From: Euptelea pleiosperma
Lineage: Eukaryota > Streptophyta > Magnoliopsida > Ranunculales > Eupteleaceae
Direction of reading: 5' to 3'
Length of the DNA: 64,000 bases
Assembly: GCA_035048495.1 (NCBI GenBank)
Contig: CM068545.1
Location: forward strand, 14,467,702-14,531,701
The position numbers were made by a program, and so were the translations under genes. Positions 12,531 to 24,800 of this stretch are shown here, piece by piece. Under the pieces are notes generated by a model that saw nothing but the letters and a program-made list of their open reading frames with translations, was not told the DNA's origin and did not search any database. The first letter of the stretch is position 1, and each line of letters begins with the position of its first letter.

Positions 12531-13079
12531 GATGGGATAATAGATGGGAGAGGGAGAACCAGTTTTCAGGTTCACCTATGGTTCTCTTTCTTTTCCTTTT
12601 TATTTTTTCTATTGTTTTAGGGTTTTCAATGATTTTTTTTGACTTATGGGAGATGTTGGACTTGAAATCCATATTAGGGTCTGTTTGGCTAGAGGAACCT
12701 GTTATCCACATCTAGATGAGAGGACAAGAGGTGCTGTTGAATAGGATATCGATTTAAATTTACCTGCATGAAATGTTGCAAAAATAAAAAAAATTACAGT
12801 AACCCCGTTTTGATCGTGCAATGGGGACCTTGTATCCACCCTTGCCACGACTTTCCTGTCGCAAAGTCAGACTATTAAAACAAAATATTTCGTTGTCAAG
12901 TGTGGATGCATACATCTGAATGAATACTTCCGTGCCGTTACGCCTAACGGCCAGAGTTTTTCTTTTTAAAAAATGAGTTTTGGCCCACTTATTAATTATT
13001 ACTTTTTTAATTTTGGTTCTTATTTGCAATTAATTGGTCAAAAAACTCCATTTTGTTCCTTTTAATACAGTGCTCATGA
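12531..13079. other. intergenic DNA, nothing recognised
   Basis: No supported gene or element. The open frames on both strands have no domain signal. Confidence 0.4.
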
Positions 13080-13087
13080 GGTTCATC

Positions 13088-13268
13088 CATGGTTCGAAGT
13101 CTCAGAATTGGAGGCTGGATTGGTGCCGATGCCGGTCCGGATCGCCCTGATCTGAACGATCTTGGCGAGAAAACCTTAATACCGTTCAGATCAGTGGGGG
13201 TCGATCCCAAGCTGGATCGCCCCATCCAGAACGATCCAGCTTGGGATCGGCCAAGACTTCGAACCATA
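13088..13268. mobile_element. 181-bp hAT-type MITE
   Basis: Flanked by the 8-bp direct repeat GGTTCATC (13080-13087 and 13269-13276). The ends CATGGTTCGAAGTCT and AGACTTCGAACCATA are inverted copies. An inner inverted pair (AAGCTGGATCG... / ...CGATCCAGCTT, ~13210-13245) forms a second stem. An 8-bp TSD with short TIRs indicates hAT. Confidence 0.85.
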
Positions 13269-13700
13269 GGTTCATCATCACATGACATCTGCATGATGAT
13301 GCGCTAGCATCCTAGAGATGTGCTTTACATGTTGGATGGTGGTCACATGCCTAGAACGGACATTGTTAATAAAGTATTCCTTCTAATTGCATGGTATGCA
13401 AGGAAAGCCCAGCTTGGCTATTTCTTCAACGGCGTTGAGAGAATTCCAGCTTAGCACTATCAACCACCATTGGATTTTCCAAAATTAACGACGGAGAATT
13501 TGGGTGACAATTTGAGTCCCCTAATCCCGACCCATTTTGGATATTCAAATTCAACGGCTGGAAATCATGACACTGACTTTTACTGTCCATATGGTAACTT
13601 TTTAGGTTTTTTCTGAGATTTGTTAGTAGTAGAAATCATTTCCTAATGTTTGGTTACTTAAAATTTTAATAATCTTTTATTATTAAAACTCATAATTTTT

Positions 13701-14019
13701 AGGGTGTTTTAATAACACCCCCTGAAATTTGGAAGTAATTAGTAATGCCCCCTTATACTTTCAAACTTTAGGATTACCCCCTGACCTAGTTTAATGGTTG
13801 ACTTAAGTTAAAACAGACTTGACTCACACGCTGTTAGCATTGTACTTGCAATATTATGGTCTTTTCATAGGTGCATTAACAAGAACATGATGCATGTCAT
13901 GTTTTAACGTTAGTCAAATAATGGTTAAACTAGGTCAAGGGGGTCATCCTAAAACTTGAAAGTATAAAGGGGTATTACTAATTACTTTCAAATTTCAGAG
14001 GGGTGTTACTAAAATATCT
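13701..14019. mobile_element. MITE with ~110-bp terminal inverted repeats
   Basis: Left arm AGGGTGTTTTAATAACACCC...GAAATTTGGAAGTAATTAG faces the right arm CTAATTACTTTCAAATTTC...GGGTGTTACTAAAATAT. Long TIRs without coding sequence suggest a Mutator-like MITE. The target duplication lies in A/T-rich flanks and is uncertain. Confidence 0.72.
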
Positions 14020-14039
14020 AAATTTTAGTATCTAGAAAG

Positions 14040-14200
14040 TGGGGGGTGAGAAGAGAAAAACGGAGAGAGGGAGAATTACGTGGAAAGGGGAAGGGGGTGA
14101 TATAGAGAAAGACAGACAGATAGAGAGAAAGAAAAAGAAAAAAAGGGAGAGATGGAATGAGAGAAAAGTAGGGAGAGAAAAACAAAAAGAGACTATGAGG
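14040..14200 (+). repeat. purine-rich low-complexity tract
   Basis: Almost continuous GGAGAGA / GAAAGA-type sequence. It gives charged open frames that I do not regard as coding. Confidence 0.7.
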
Positions 14201-14465
14201 GCCAATCATGTCCGTCTAATTGTTCAAAAAGTTTACTTTTTTGGAGGAAGAATTTTTCATTGATTTCAATCCAAATGTAGTGGGGCCGAAGAAGATTTCT
14301 TTGAAAATTTTTGTACGTGTCCATAACAAGAAAACCCAATTTTCTACAACCTCTTCTAGATACCTTTTAACAATTCAACCATACAGATCCTTAAGTAGAC
14401 ATGAAGTCCCCACCAGGTATGTTGATATAACACCACCTTAACAACAGTTTTTGGATATAAAAATA

Positions 14466-14655
14466 CGGTCAAGCTCAAGAGCCCCCCTTTTTATGCCCCT
14501 CTCGAGAGTCGTGTTCTCGGTTATGGATTTCGAGAATCCAACGGTGGTTAGGGCGCCAAAAGTGAAAAAGGTAATGGCAGCTCTTCGAAATCCAACGACC
14601 AAGAACATGACTCCTGAGAGTGGGCATAAAAAGGTGGGGTTTGTGAGCTCGACCC
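14466..14655. mobile_element. foldback MITE, GAATCCAAC(A/G)GTGG family
   Basis: CGGTCAAGCTC... at left faces ...GAGCTCGACC at right. CTCTCGAGAGTC and TTTCGAGAATCCAACGGTGG face their inverses ACTCCTGAGAG and TTCGAAATCCAACGACC. It is related to the element at 10649-10869. Confidence 0.68.
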
Positions 14656-14659
14656 ATAA

Positions 14660-15985
14660 AAATAAGGGTGGGGTTAACATCATCCCTATAGTTATCAACA
14701 CTATGTACAAATGGTCCTCAAATTCAATCTATATAAAACTTGAAGAGCATTTAACGACCAGGATTGGAAGAAACATATTATAGAATAAGAAAAAATAGAT
14801 AACAAAAAAAGAGAGCATAGATGTGACTGTTAAGAGGATGCGTGGTTGCTTTTTGTGAGTCATCCCCTGCCATTGATCAGAATCGGACGGTTGCTTGAGT
14901 GTAGAGGCATGAAAGGTGTCATTGGGAATAGGCATAAAAAAAGGTCAATTGCTTTTTGGAGTGATCCCCAACCGTTAGATGATAATCGGAGTTGATCCAA
15001 AATTGTGTTTCAAAGCCATCATTGGGAACATAGTGGAAAAAGGTGTAGGAGTACGGTCAGGTCACTTTTGTTTCAGTCACTGTTTTATGACATGCCCAAA
15101 AGTTAGGGCAAACTCGGTACTCGGTACTTTTTAGTATTTCAACAGTTTGATCTTTACGGTAATAAAAATTGCAAACGTTAATTCTTTGGGTAATTTCTCT
15201 AAATTATATGCTTACAAAATCAAAAGCATCATACACCATGCAAAAATCTCAATGTATGATTTTGTTTTCCTATTAGTAATCTATGTATGAAGTATGAACC
15301 CAAGGGATAACGCAATTTTTTTTGATAAGTTGAGAAGAAGTGATATTAAAGAAGGAGATCGAGAAGATCTCAAAGTACGAAAGGAAGAAGAAAAGCAAAA
15401 ACACAAGATGCTAAACAGACAGACAACCTAATCGCACACAATATCATCCTCCATATGACCCTCCCTTTATGTGTAGTTCCATTTGATTCATCTATTCTAC
15501 TTGTTTACAAGAGAAGACCCTTCTTGTGGACAGTTAGATAAATAGTGGTTGAGATCAAATCCATTGATCTAATGTGGAAGGTTAGATTTCGGCCACTCAA
15601 TCCACCTCATTTGACCTCAATTTATTCAAAATTTAAATTTCTACACCGTTATTTTTTGTTATTTCTGTTATTTTCCCATTTCTCCCTCTATGCGTTACAA
15701 TCAGTTATAATGGAAAAAACGGTAACGCTCCAATCCGTTATACCATTTGAGTGCTGAAGGCACCCAATTTTTGCAGTGCACCTTGTTTGGCCCATTTTTT
15801 TCCCTAGCATGCAACTCGTTCAAACCTCCAAATTGGTCTAACAGCCAAATATCTCTTTTAACTTTGTTGTTTTCAGGGTACAATTAGGGCCATCTCATGC
15901 AAGTTGAGGCCTAAGGCGTAAACTCCATATAAGGCCTTTTTACATGGGTCAGGATCAGGGGACTCACCTTTTTGCACTTATCTTT
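14660..15985. other. intergenic DNA with a small LINE 3'-end remnant
   Basis: No gene recognised. At 15317-15345 the minus strand ends in ...CAACTTATCAAAAAAAA, the same 3' terminus seen in the LINE at 54 kb. This suggests a short, 5'-truncated LINE tail of roughly 100-150 bp on the minus strand. Confidence 0.4.
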
Positions 15986-16024
15986 CAGCCGTGGATTTCG
16001 GGAATCCAATGGTGGTTTTGGGCC

Positions 16025-16258
16025 AAATGACTGCGTGGATGTTTAGCCCACCTATTGGTAGATACACACACTAAAAATCAACTTGATTGATGATTTCTAG
16101 CCATTGTATTTAGTACCCAAATAACATGATTGAATCCAGTGGCTAGAATCAATCCTAAAAGGAACAAAAATCTATGGCTAGAGATAACCAATCAGGTTGA
16201 TTTTTGGTTCGTATATCCAACAAGGGGTGGGCTAAACATCCATGTGCGTGGTTAGTGG
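16025..16258. mobile_element. foldback MITE, TGGATGTTTGGCC-type
   Basis: GCGTGGATGTTTAGCCCACC at left faces GGTGGGCTAAACATCCATG at right. TCAACTTGATTGATGATTTC faces its inverse AACCAATCAGGTTGATT. Confidence 0.7.
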
Positions 16259-16640
16259 GCTGAGGCTCTCTCTCACCTGGGCTAGGGGCCTTCTCTCACC
16301 TGGGGCCTAAGGCGACCGCCTTACTGGCCTTATGGTAGAGACGGCCCTGGGTAATATCGATGCCATCACGTCATTTCATATAAATACCTTTGAAAGTTGT
16401 GGCAGATATTTACGAGCAGCTTTTTTTGGATAAGTAACTTAAATGCAGCTTGAGATAGCAAAGGGGGCATCTATCTCTTCAACATCTCCACTGGAGCCTT
16501 GGGTTGATCCATTGGGACCATGTGACCTGCGTTGTGGACCTGTTATATTGTTTACCCACAAACACACAGCCAAGGTAGTATCAGTTTTAACATCTATAAT
16601 TTTTTTTTTATACCAAGTTGGTGGGTAGTAATAATCTAAG

Positions 16641-16706
16641 GTGAGTGTGCATGTGCGTGTGCGTATGCGTGTGCGCGTGTGCGTATGCGTGTGCGCGTGT
16701 GCGTAT
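16641..16706 (+). repeat. (GTGTGC/GTAT)n microsatellite
   Basis: Alternating purine-pyrimidine tract of GTGCGTATGCGTGTGCGC-type units, within the last intron of the carboxypeptidase relic. It could adopt Z-DNA. The His/Thr-rich reading frames here are artefacts of the repeat. Confidence 0.9.
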
Positions 16707-17456
16707 GGTGGAGAAATGGATGACCTTGAGGAAAATGAGAGGACCATGGTTTTTCAATAATCCTGCTTCTACACCATCCACCACAAACGGTACAGTGGGG
16801 GTTCCACAAACTCTTGCTGACCAGACCATTCCATGGCGTCAACCCACCTTGAGTTTCCTGCCCCCCATACAATACAAATAGACACCTAAGGATACATGCA
16901 ACTGTGTAAGTACATAGTTTCTTTACGAGTAATTGTTGTGAGGATATATTGTTCTCACAACTAATTTAAATTGGGCTGGGAATTGAACCAAAGAAACTTA
17001 CCGAGCCAGTTGCATATGAGATCATACTCCTCGGCATATAAGAGCAACTTGATTCCATCCTCGAGAACAGCAAGGATACCAACTTCCAGATTCCTCATCC
17101 AGTCCATCTGCATGGCCCAGTACACCGTAGGACTACGTGAGATGAATTCTCTGTCCCCGACTCCGAGAGCATCCCTGATAGACTTCTGATTCAGGAATTT
17201 TTCCATGTTTGAGAAATCGTAGCAGAGGTTCCCTTCACACTTCTTTCTGATACCATCGTACTGCAGAGTGAAGAAATTATACAATGCTTATCAAATTTAA
17301 GACAATGTTCTTTTTTCATAACATTTCTCTCAATAGTAGGCAAAAGGATGGATATCCTTCAATTTATATTTCCAGCGACGTCCAGGATATTATTGAATAT
17401 GGAATTGCGAGCGTCATATACGGCAATGCAGTCATTTTCACCATTAATCCCTGAAA

Positions 17457-17838
17457 CAGTACTTCCTCATCCAGTCCATCTGCATGGCCCAGTACACCGT
17501 AGGACTACATGAGACGAATTCTATGTCCCCAACTCCGAGAGCATCCCTGATAGACTTCTGATTCAGGAATTTTTCCATGTTTGAGAAATCGTAGCAGAGG
17601 TTCCCTTCACACTTCTTTCTGATACCGTAGTACTGCAGAGTGAAGAAATTATACAATGCTTATCAAAGTTAAGACAATGTTCTTTTTTCATAACATTTCT
17701 CTCAATAGTAGGCAAAAGGATGGATATCCTTCAATTTATATTTCCAGCGACGTCCAGGATATTATTAAATATGGCATTGCGAGCGTCATATACGGCAATG
17801 CAGTCATTTTCACCATTAATCCCTGAAACAGTACTTCC
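17457..17838 (-). repeat. partial tandem duplication of carboxypeptidase exons
   Basis: Positions ~17263-17460 and ~17640-17838 are nearly identical, and part of the 17002-17260 exon is repeated at 17463-17637. The repeated exon ends abruptly after MDWMR, so it is truncated. The copies differ at few sites (for example GDREFIS versus GDIEFVS), so the duplication looks fairly recent. Confidence 0.85.
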
Positions 17839-17966
17839 AATATTAAACCACAGGTGCTTATCACAATGTTGTTACTTTAAACCAACTATCTAGACCTTTA
17901 TGACATAATAACTACAAGTAAGCCAATTGACTCTCCTTTGTAGTACGTTATAGAATATTCTAACAT

Positions 17967-18125
17967 ACTTCCTATCCCTGTTCTCTATCCAATGTCCATT
18001 GCTTATCGCCTTGAGAGGCTCGATGGGGACTTTTTATGGAATGGGGTGGAACAGGGCCGGAAGTATCGTTTGGTGGATTGGAAGTCTATATGCAAGCCTT
18101 CTGAAGTTGGAGGGCAGGGAATTCA
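17967..18125 (+). mobile_element. LINE reverse transcriptase fragment
   Basis: Translates in one frame as ...MSIAYRLERLDGDFLWNG...YRLVDWKSICKPSEVGG, the segment after the RT core in plant L1-type LINEs. It has no start, no catalytic motif and no 3' end here. It is on the same strand as the LINE tail at 26.5-26.9 kb. Confidence 0.8.
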
Positions 18126-18883
18126 GCCACTCACTTTAAGACAATTTTTCTTCAAAAAATCATGAAAATCGTTTTTTCATACCATTCGATTTTGCTTTCG
18201 ATCTAGGGTTTCTTGGTCACTCCCAGTCCCTCTCAACCCTAGGAACCTATTGGATCCAACATGGCCGAGTGAAGCTTTTGGGTGGAAATCTGCCCCCCTC
18301 TATTACTGTCAGTGCCTATATTTTCCCTATTTGGGCTGTTGGTTTGGTACTACACCTCTTCCTTTGCTCCCATAAGATCATCCATGGTAGTTTAGGATCT
18401 TTCATGGTAGTTTGAGGGCACCCTTTGCTATTCTAAGTTCTATGGGACAAGTTCTTCCCCAAATCAATACTGTTGGTACCCTATTTCAGCCCTATTGGAC
18501 TCTCAGGTAGGTCCCACATATGTCCAATCCTCTTATGGGGCCTTTTTCGATGGTTTGGATTACTTATTAGAGGTTTCCGGCTATTGATATGCTTCTGCCA
18601 TGGTAATCGGGGATGAATAGTGCTTCTGCGGGTGATTCTGATGCTATCTGAAGGATTGGTTATGGGTATAAAGACCATCAACTCTCTTTTTCGTGATTTC
18701 TTCATTTTATTGAGGAGTAATCAGCCATGGAGATTACTCCACCTATCACGGGTACTCCCAACTTCGGCGATAATAGAAGAAAAAAAATCGAAAAGGCGGC
18801 GGGAGAAAACTATGGCGGAAAAGCCGGAGTGCGCTAGCGCGCCTTGGAATTTTTCAGCTTGGCCCGGACTCAAAGAATCACTC
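18126..18883. other. unassigned sequence between LINE fragment and satellite
   Basis: Not clearly repetitive within the window. It contains CTAGGGTTTCTTGG-type leader-like sequence and short plus-strand frames, one with a Lys/Arg-rich stretch near 18780. It could be LINE 5' or ORF1 sequence, but I see no domain. Confidence 0.3.
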
Positions 18884-21800
18884 TAATTACGCAATAAGGA
18901 GATGATGTTGCTTTAACACTCTTGTCATTTCTCTATTTGTTAGATTATTGTGATGGCTATCGGAGGACTACATTGAGTCTTCATCCACATTCAATACCAA
19001 AATATTAAAAAATAACTGATTCAAAAACTTGAATTTAAGAACATAATCAGAAAAAAATATTTTTATAGATACAAGTCTTCATCACAAGAATTAGCCATTA
19101 AACTGAAACAATAAAACCTTACAATCGTAGATTTGCCTACAAGGTCCAATGGATTGCAATTATATGTATGAAGACTCGTTCAAGTCACAAACTTAAAATA
19201 AACATTAGGAATAATAATAAAAAGATATAAAAGTAAGGAATGAAAGAGTAGATAAAAATAGGGAAATTAAATGGAATACCCAACGTTATAAAAATCTCAA
19301 TAATTCATCACATAAACGATACAACCGCCCTCAAAAGAGGTAAATCGCAATTCATAACGATCAATGTCCATCCTCTGTGCCCTTTTGAAAGAGTGATGAT
19401 TGTAAAGACTCATCGTTACATTTACATTAATAGAAAAATGAAATGAAATGAGTTAAAATATATAATCAAATATATAAAAATATGAAAAACATTTACCTTC
19501 ACACACATCAAATTATGCAACAAAATTGAAATATTAGAATCATAGATTCATACCCACACTCCGCTATGGATGACGGTGATGTGTGCGAAGGCACGCTATA
19601 TTCAATAAAAAGATAATAAATACCATACAAACTAGAATACATATAAAATATATGGGTAAAAGGAACAAAAATCATACGCATACAAATCTCCACAATCAGT
19701 CACCCATAAAACCATCTTCATACGAAACAATGGTACACCACAATCGCTTAAAGTTTAGTGACCATATTCTTTATCCCTACCATCTTAAAGAACCAGTGAT
19801 GATTGTGAAGATTTAGTATGGACTAAAAATTATCAAAAAAAATTAATATAATAGTGGATACAAATAAAGAAAATAACAAAAACAATTACAATAACTTATG
19901 CGGTGAAGTCAAATCATATATAAGAAATATTTTCTTAAAAGAAACATTCACACGAATCTAACTATCCACCGAAAATAGAAACATAGACGATACAACAATC
20001 TTAGAACGATACCCTCTTTGATAGATACGTCTGATGTGTGTACAGACTCAATTAAGGTCGGTATTAATAAACATGAAAATAACATAATAAAATAAAAAGA
20101 CATTAAAAATAAAACATAAAAAACGAAAAAATTCTCATTCGAATCTCCTGAAGCCTTCACAAATAAAATATCCTCCTATAAAACTGACTTAACCCGCAAT
20201 GAGCAGATGATGCTGCTTTGCCACACTTATCCATTCCCTGTTTGATAGATGACTGTGATGCCTATCAGAGGACTAAATTGAGTCTTAATCCGCATTCAAT
20301 GTCAAAATATTAAAAAATAAATGATTAAAAACATTAATTTAAGAACTTAATTAAACAAAATATACTTTAAATTGAAACCATAAAACCTTACAATCGTAGA
20401 TTTACCTGCAAGGTTCAATGGATAGCAATTATGTGTATAAATACCCGTTCAAGTCACAAACTTAAAATAAACATTAAGAATAATAATAAAAAGATATAAA
20501 AGTAAGGAATTAAAGAGTAGATAAAAAAAGATAAATTAAATAGAAAACCCAACGTTAAAGAAATCTCTACAATTCATTAAATAAACGATACAACCCCCTT
20601 CATTTGAAAAGAAGTAAACCGGAATTCATAACGATCAATGTCCATCCTCTGTGCCCTTTTGAAAGAGTGATGATTGTAAAGACTCATCATTGCATTTACA
20701 TTAATAAAAAATAAAATGAAATTTGAGTTAAAATACATAATCAAATATATAAAAATAAGAAAAATATTTTCCTTCACACATCAAATTATGTAAAAAAATT
20801 AAAATATTCAAATCGTAGATTCTTACCCACACTCTGCTATGGATTAGGATGATGTGTTCGAAGGCACGTTATACTCAATAAAAATATAATAAATACCATA
20901 CAAACTAGAATACATATAAAAGAAATCGGTAAAAAGGACAAAAGGCTTAAAACAAAAATCATACCCATACAAATCTCCACAATTAGTCACGCAAAAAATC
21001 ATCTTCATACGAAATAATGGTACACCACAATCGCTTAAAGTTTAGTGACCATATTCTTTATCCCTTCCATCTTAAAGAACCAGTGACGATTGTGAAGACT
21101 TAGTATAGATTAAAAATTATCAAGAAAAATTAATATAATAGTAGATACAAATAAAGAAAATAACAAAAATAATTACAATAACTTATGTGGTGAAATCAAA
21201 TTATATATAAGAAATATTTTCTTAAAAGAGACATTCACACGAATCTAACTATCCAACGAAAATAGAAACATAGACGACACAACAATATTAAATCGATATC
21301 CTCTTTGATAGATGAGTCATATATAAGAAATATTTCCTTAAAAGAGACCTTCACACGAATCTAACTATCCAACGAAAATAGAAACATAGACGACACAACA
21401 ATCTTAAAACGATACCCTCTTTGATGGATAAGTCTGATGTGTGTACAGACTCAATTAAGGTAAGTACAAATAAATATAAAAATAACATAATAGAAAAAAA
21501 TGACATTAAAAACAAAACATAGACAACGAAAAAATTCTCAATCGAATCTCCCAAAGCCTTCACGAATAAAACACCCTTCTATAAAATCGACTTAACCCGA
21601 AATAAGTAGATGATGATGATGCCACTCTTATCAATTTCATGTTTGTTAGATTACTGTGATGCCTATCGGAGGACTAAATTGAGTCTTAATCCGCATTCAA
21701 TATGAAAATATTAAAAAATAAATGATTCAAAAACATTAATTTAAGAACTTAATCAAACAAAAAATACTTTAAACTGAAACAATAAAACCTTACAATTGTA

Positions 21801-24800
21801 GATTTGCCTGCAAGGTTCAATGGATAGTAATTATGCGTATGAATACCCGTTCAAGTCACAAACTTAAAATAAACATTCAGAATAATAATAAAAAGATATA
21901 AAAGTAAGGAATGAAAGAGTACATAAAAATGGAGAAATCAAATGGAAAACCCAACGTTATAGAAATCTCTATAATTTATCACATAAACGATACAACCGCC
22001 TTTATTTGAAAAGAGGTAAAACGCAATTCATAACGATCAATGTCCATCCTCTGCGCCCTTTTAAAAGAGTGATGATTGTAAATACTCATCGTTGCACTTA
22101 TATTAATAAAAAAATGAAATGAAATGAGTTAAAATACATTATCAAATATATAAAAATAACAAAAATATTTTCCTTCACACATCAAAATATGCAACAAAAT
22201 TGAAATATTCGAATCGTAGATTCATACCTACACTCCGCTATGGATTAGGATGATGTGTGCGAAGGCACGTCATATTCAATAAAGATAATAAATACCATAC
22301 AAACTAGAATACATATAAAAGAAATTGGTAAAAAAGACAAAAAGCTTAAAACAAAAATCATACCCATACAAATCTCCACAATCAGTCACGCATAAAACCA
22401 TCTTCATACGAAACAATGGTACACCACAATCGCTTAAAGTTTAATGACCATATTATTTATCCCTACCATCTTAAAGAACAAGTGACGATTGTGAAGACTT
22501 CGTAGGGATTAAAAATTATCAAGAAAAATTACTATAATAATGGATACAAAAAAAAAATAACAAAAACTATTACAATAACTTATGTGGTAAAATCAAATTA
22601 TATATAAGAAATATTTTCTTAAAAGAGACCTTCACATGAATCTAACTATCCACCGAAAATAGAAACATAGACGACACAACAATCTTAGATTGATACCATC
22701 TTTGATTGATAAGTCTGATGTGTGTACAGACTCAATTAAGGTAAGTATTAATAAACATGAAAATTACATAATATAATAAAATGACATTAAAAACAAAACA
22801 TATAAAATAAAAAAATTCTCGATCGAATCTCCCGAAGCCTTCACGAATAAACTATCCTCCGATAAAACCGACTTAACCCGCCATAAGCAGATAATGCTGC
22901 TTTGCCACTCTTATCCATTCCATGTTTGTTAGATTACTGTGATGGCTATCGGATAATAAATTGAGTCTTAATCTACATTCAATATCAAATATTAAAAATA
23001 AATGATTAAAAACATTAATTTAAGAACTTAATCAAACAAAAAATACTTTAATCTGAAACAATAAAACCTTACAATCGTAGATTTACCTGCAAGGTTCAAT
23101 GGATAGCAATTGTGTATGAATACTCGTTCAAGTCACAACAAGCTTAAAATAAACATTAAGAATAAAAATATAAAGTTATAAAACTACAAAATGAAAGAGT
23201 AGATAAAAATAGAGAAATTAAATGGAAAACCTAACGTTATAAAAATCTCTACAATTCATCACATAAACAATACAACCGCCTTCATTTGAAAAGAGGTAAA
23301 CCGCAATTCATAACGATCAATGTCCATCCTCTCAGCCCTTTTAGAAGAGTGATGATTGTAATGTAAAGACTCCTCGTTGCATTTACATTAATAGAAAAAT
23401 AAAATGAAATGAGTTAAAATACATAATCGAATATATAAAAATAAGAAAAATATTTTCCTTCACACATCAAATTATGCAACAAAATTGAAATATTCGAATC
23501 GTAGATTCATACCTACACTCCGATATGTGCGAAGGCTAATTATATTCAATAAAAAGATAATAAATACCATACAAACTAGAATACATATAAAAGAATTTGG
23601 TAAAAAGGGCAGAAGGCTTAAAACAAAAATTATACACATACAAATCTCCACAATCAGTCATGCTTAAAACCATCTTCATACGCAACAATGGTACACCATA
23701 ATCGCTTAAAGTTTAGTGACCATATTCTTTCTCCCTACCATTTTAAAGAACTAGTGACGATTGTGAAGACTTCGTATGGATTAGAAATTATCAAGAAAAA
23801 TTAATATAATAGAGGATACAAATAAAAAAAATAGCAAAAATAATTACAATAACTTATGTGGTGAAATCAAATCATATATAAGAAATATTTCCTTAAAAGA
23901 GACCTTCGCGCGAATCTAACTATCCATCGAAAATAGAAGCATAGACGACACAACAATCTTAGATCAATACCCTCTTTGATTGATAAGTCTGATGTGTGTA
24001 CAGACTCAATTAAGGTAAGTATTAATAAACGTGAAAATTACATAATATAATAAAATGACATTAAAAACAAAACATAGAAAACGAAAAAATTCTCGATCGA
24101 ATCTCCCGAAGCCTTCATGAATAAAACATCCACCTATAAAACCGACTTAACCCGGAATAAGCAGATGATGCTGCTTTGCCGCTCTTATCCATTCACTGTT
24201 TGTTATATTACTGTGATGGCTATTGGAGGACTAAACTGAGTCTTAATTCGCATTCAATATCAAAATATTAAAAAATATATGATTCAAAAATATTAATTTA
24301 AGAACTTAATTGAACAAAAAATACTTTAAATTGAAACAATAAAACCTTACAATCGTAGATTTGCCTACAAGGTTCAATGGATAGTTATTATGTGTCTGAA
24401 TACCCGTTCAAGTCACAAACTTAAAATAAACATTAAGAATAATAATAAAAAGATATAAACGGAATGAAATAGTAGATAAAAATAGAGAAATTAAATAAAA
24501 AATACAACGTTATAGAAATCTCTATAATTCATCACATAAACGATACAACCGCCTTCATTAGAAAAGAGGTAAACCACAATTCATGACGATCAATGTCCAT
24601 CCTCTGTGCCGTTTTGAAAGAGTGATGGTTGTAAAGACTCATCATTGCATTTACATTAATAGAAAAATAAAATGAAATATGAGTTAAAATACATAATCAA
24701 ATATATTAAAATAAAGAAAAATATTTTCCTTGAGACATCAAATTATGCAACGAAATTAAAATATTCGAATCGTAGATTCATACCCACATTTCGATATGTG

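Larger units (their letters stand above)
16471..17838 (-). pseudogene. 3' part of a serine carboxypeptidase-like gene (SCPL48/49 group), disrupted
   Basis: Minus-strand exons with usable splice sites. 17260-17002 encodes IRKKCEGNLCYDFSNMEKFL through EYDLICNWLG and keeps the catalytic Asp. 16857-16725 encodes WVDAMEWSGQ...GVEAGLLKNHGPLIFLK. 16539-16471 encodes VHNAGHMVPMDQPKAPVEML and keeps the catalytic His. A further exon (~17365-17450) encodes the IFNNILDVAGNI block. Defects: a one-base loss near 16797 shifts the frame; the last exon ends in a TAG where the family has Trp (KRW); and the 5' half, with signal peptide and nucleophilic Ser, is absent, sequence homology stopping near 17838 close to LINE DNA. 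The family are secreted or vacuolar alpha/beta-hydrolase carboxypeptidases. I read this as a truncated relic. Confidence 0.85.

Noticed and set aside
13007..13307. Paired sense and antisense frames of 70-95 residues
   Set aside because: They lie over the palindromic hAT MITE at 13088-13268, whose symmetry opens frames on both strands.
16436..16881. Cys/Val-rich plus-strand and His/Thr-rich minus-strand frames
   Set aside because: They read through the GTGTGC microsatellite. The real coding signal is the spliced carboxypeptidase exons on minus.
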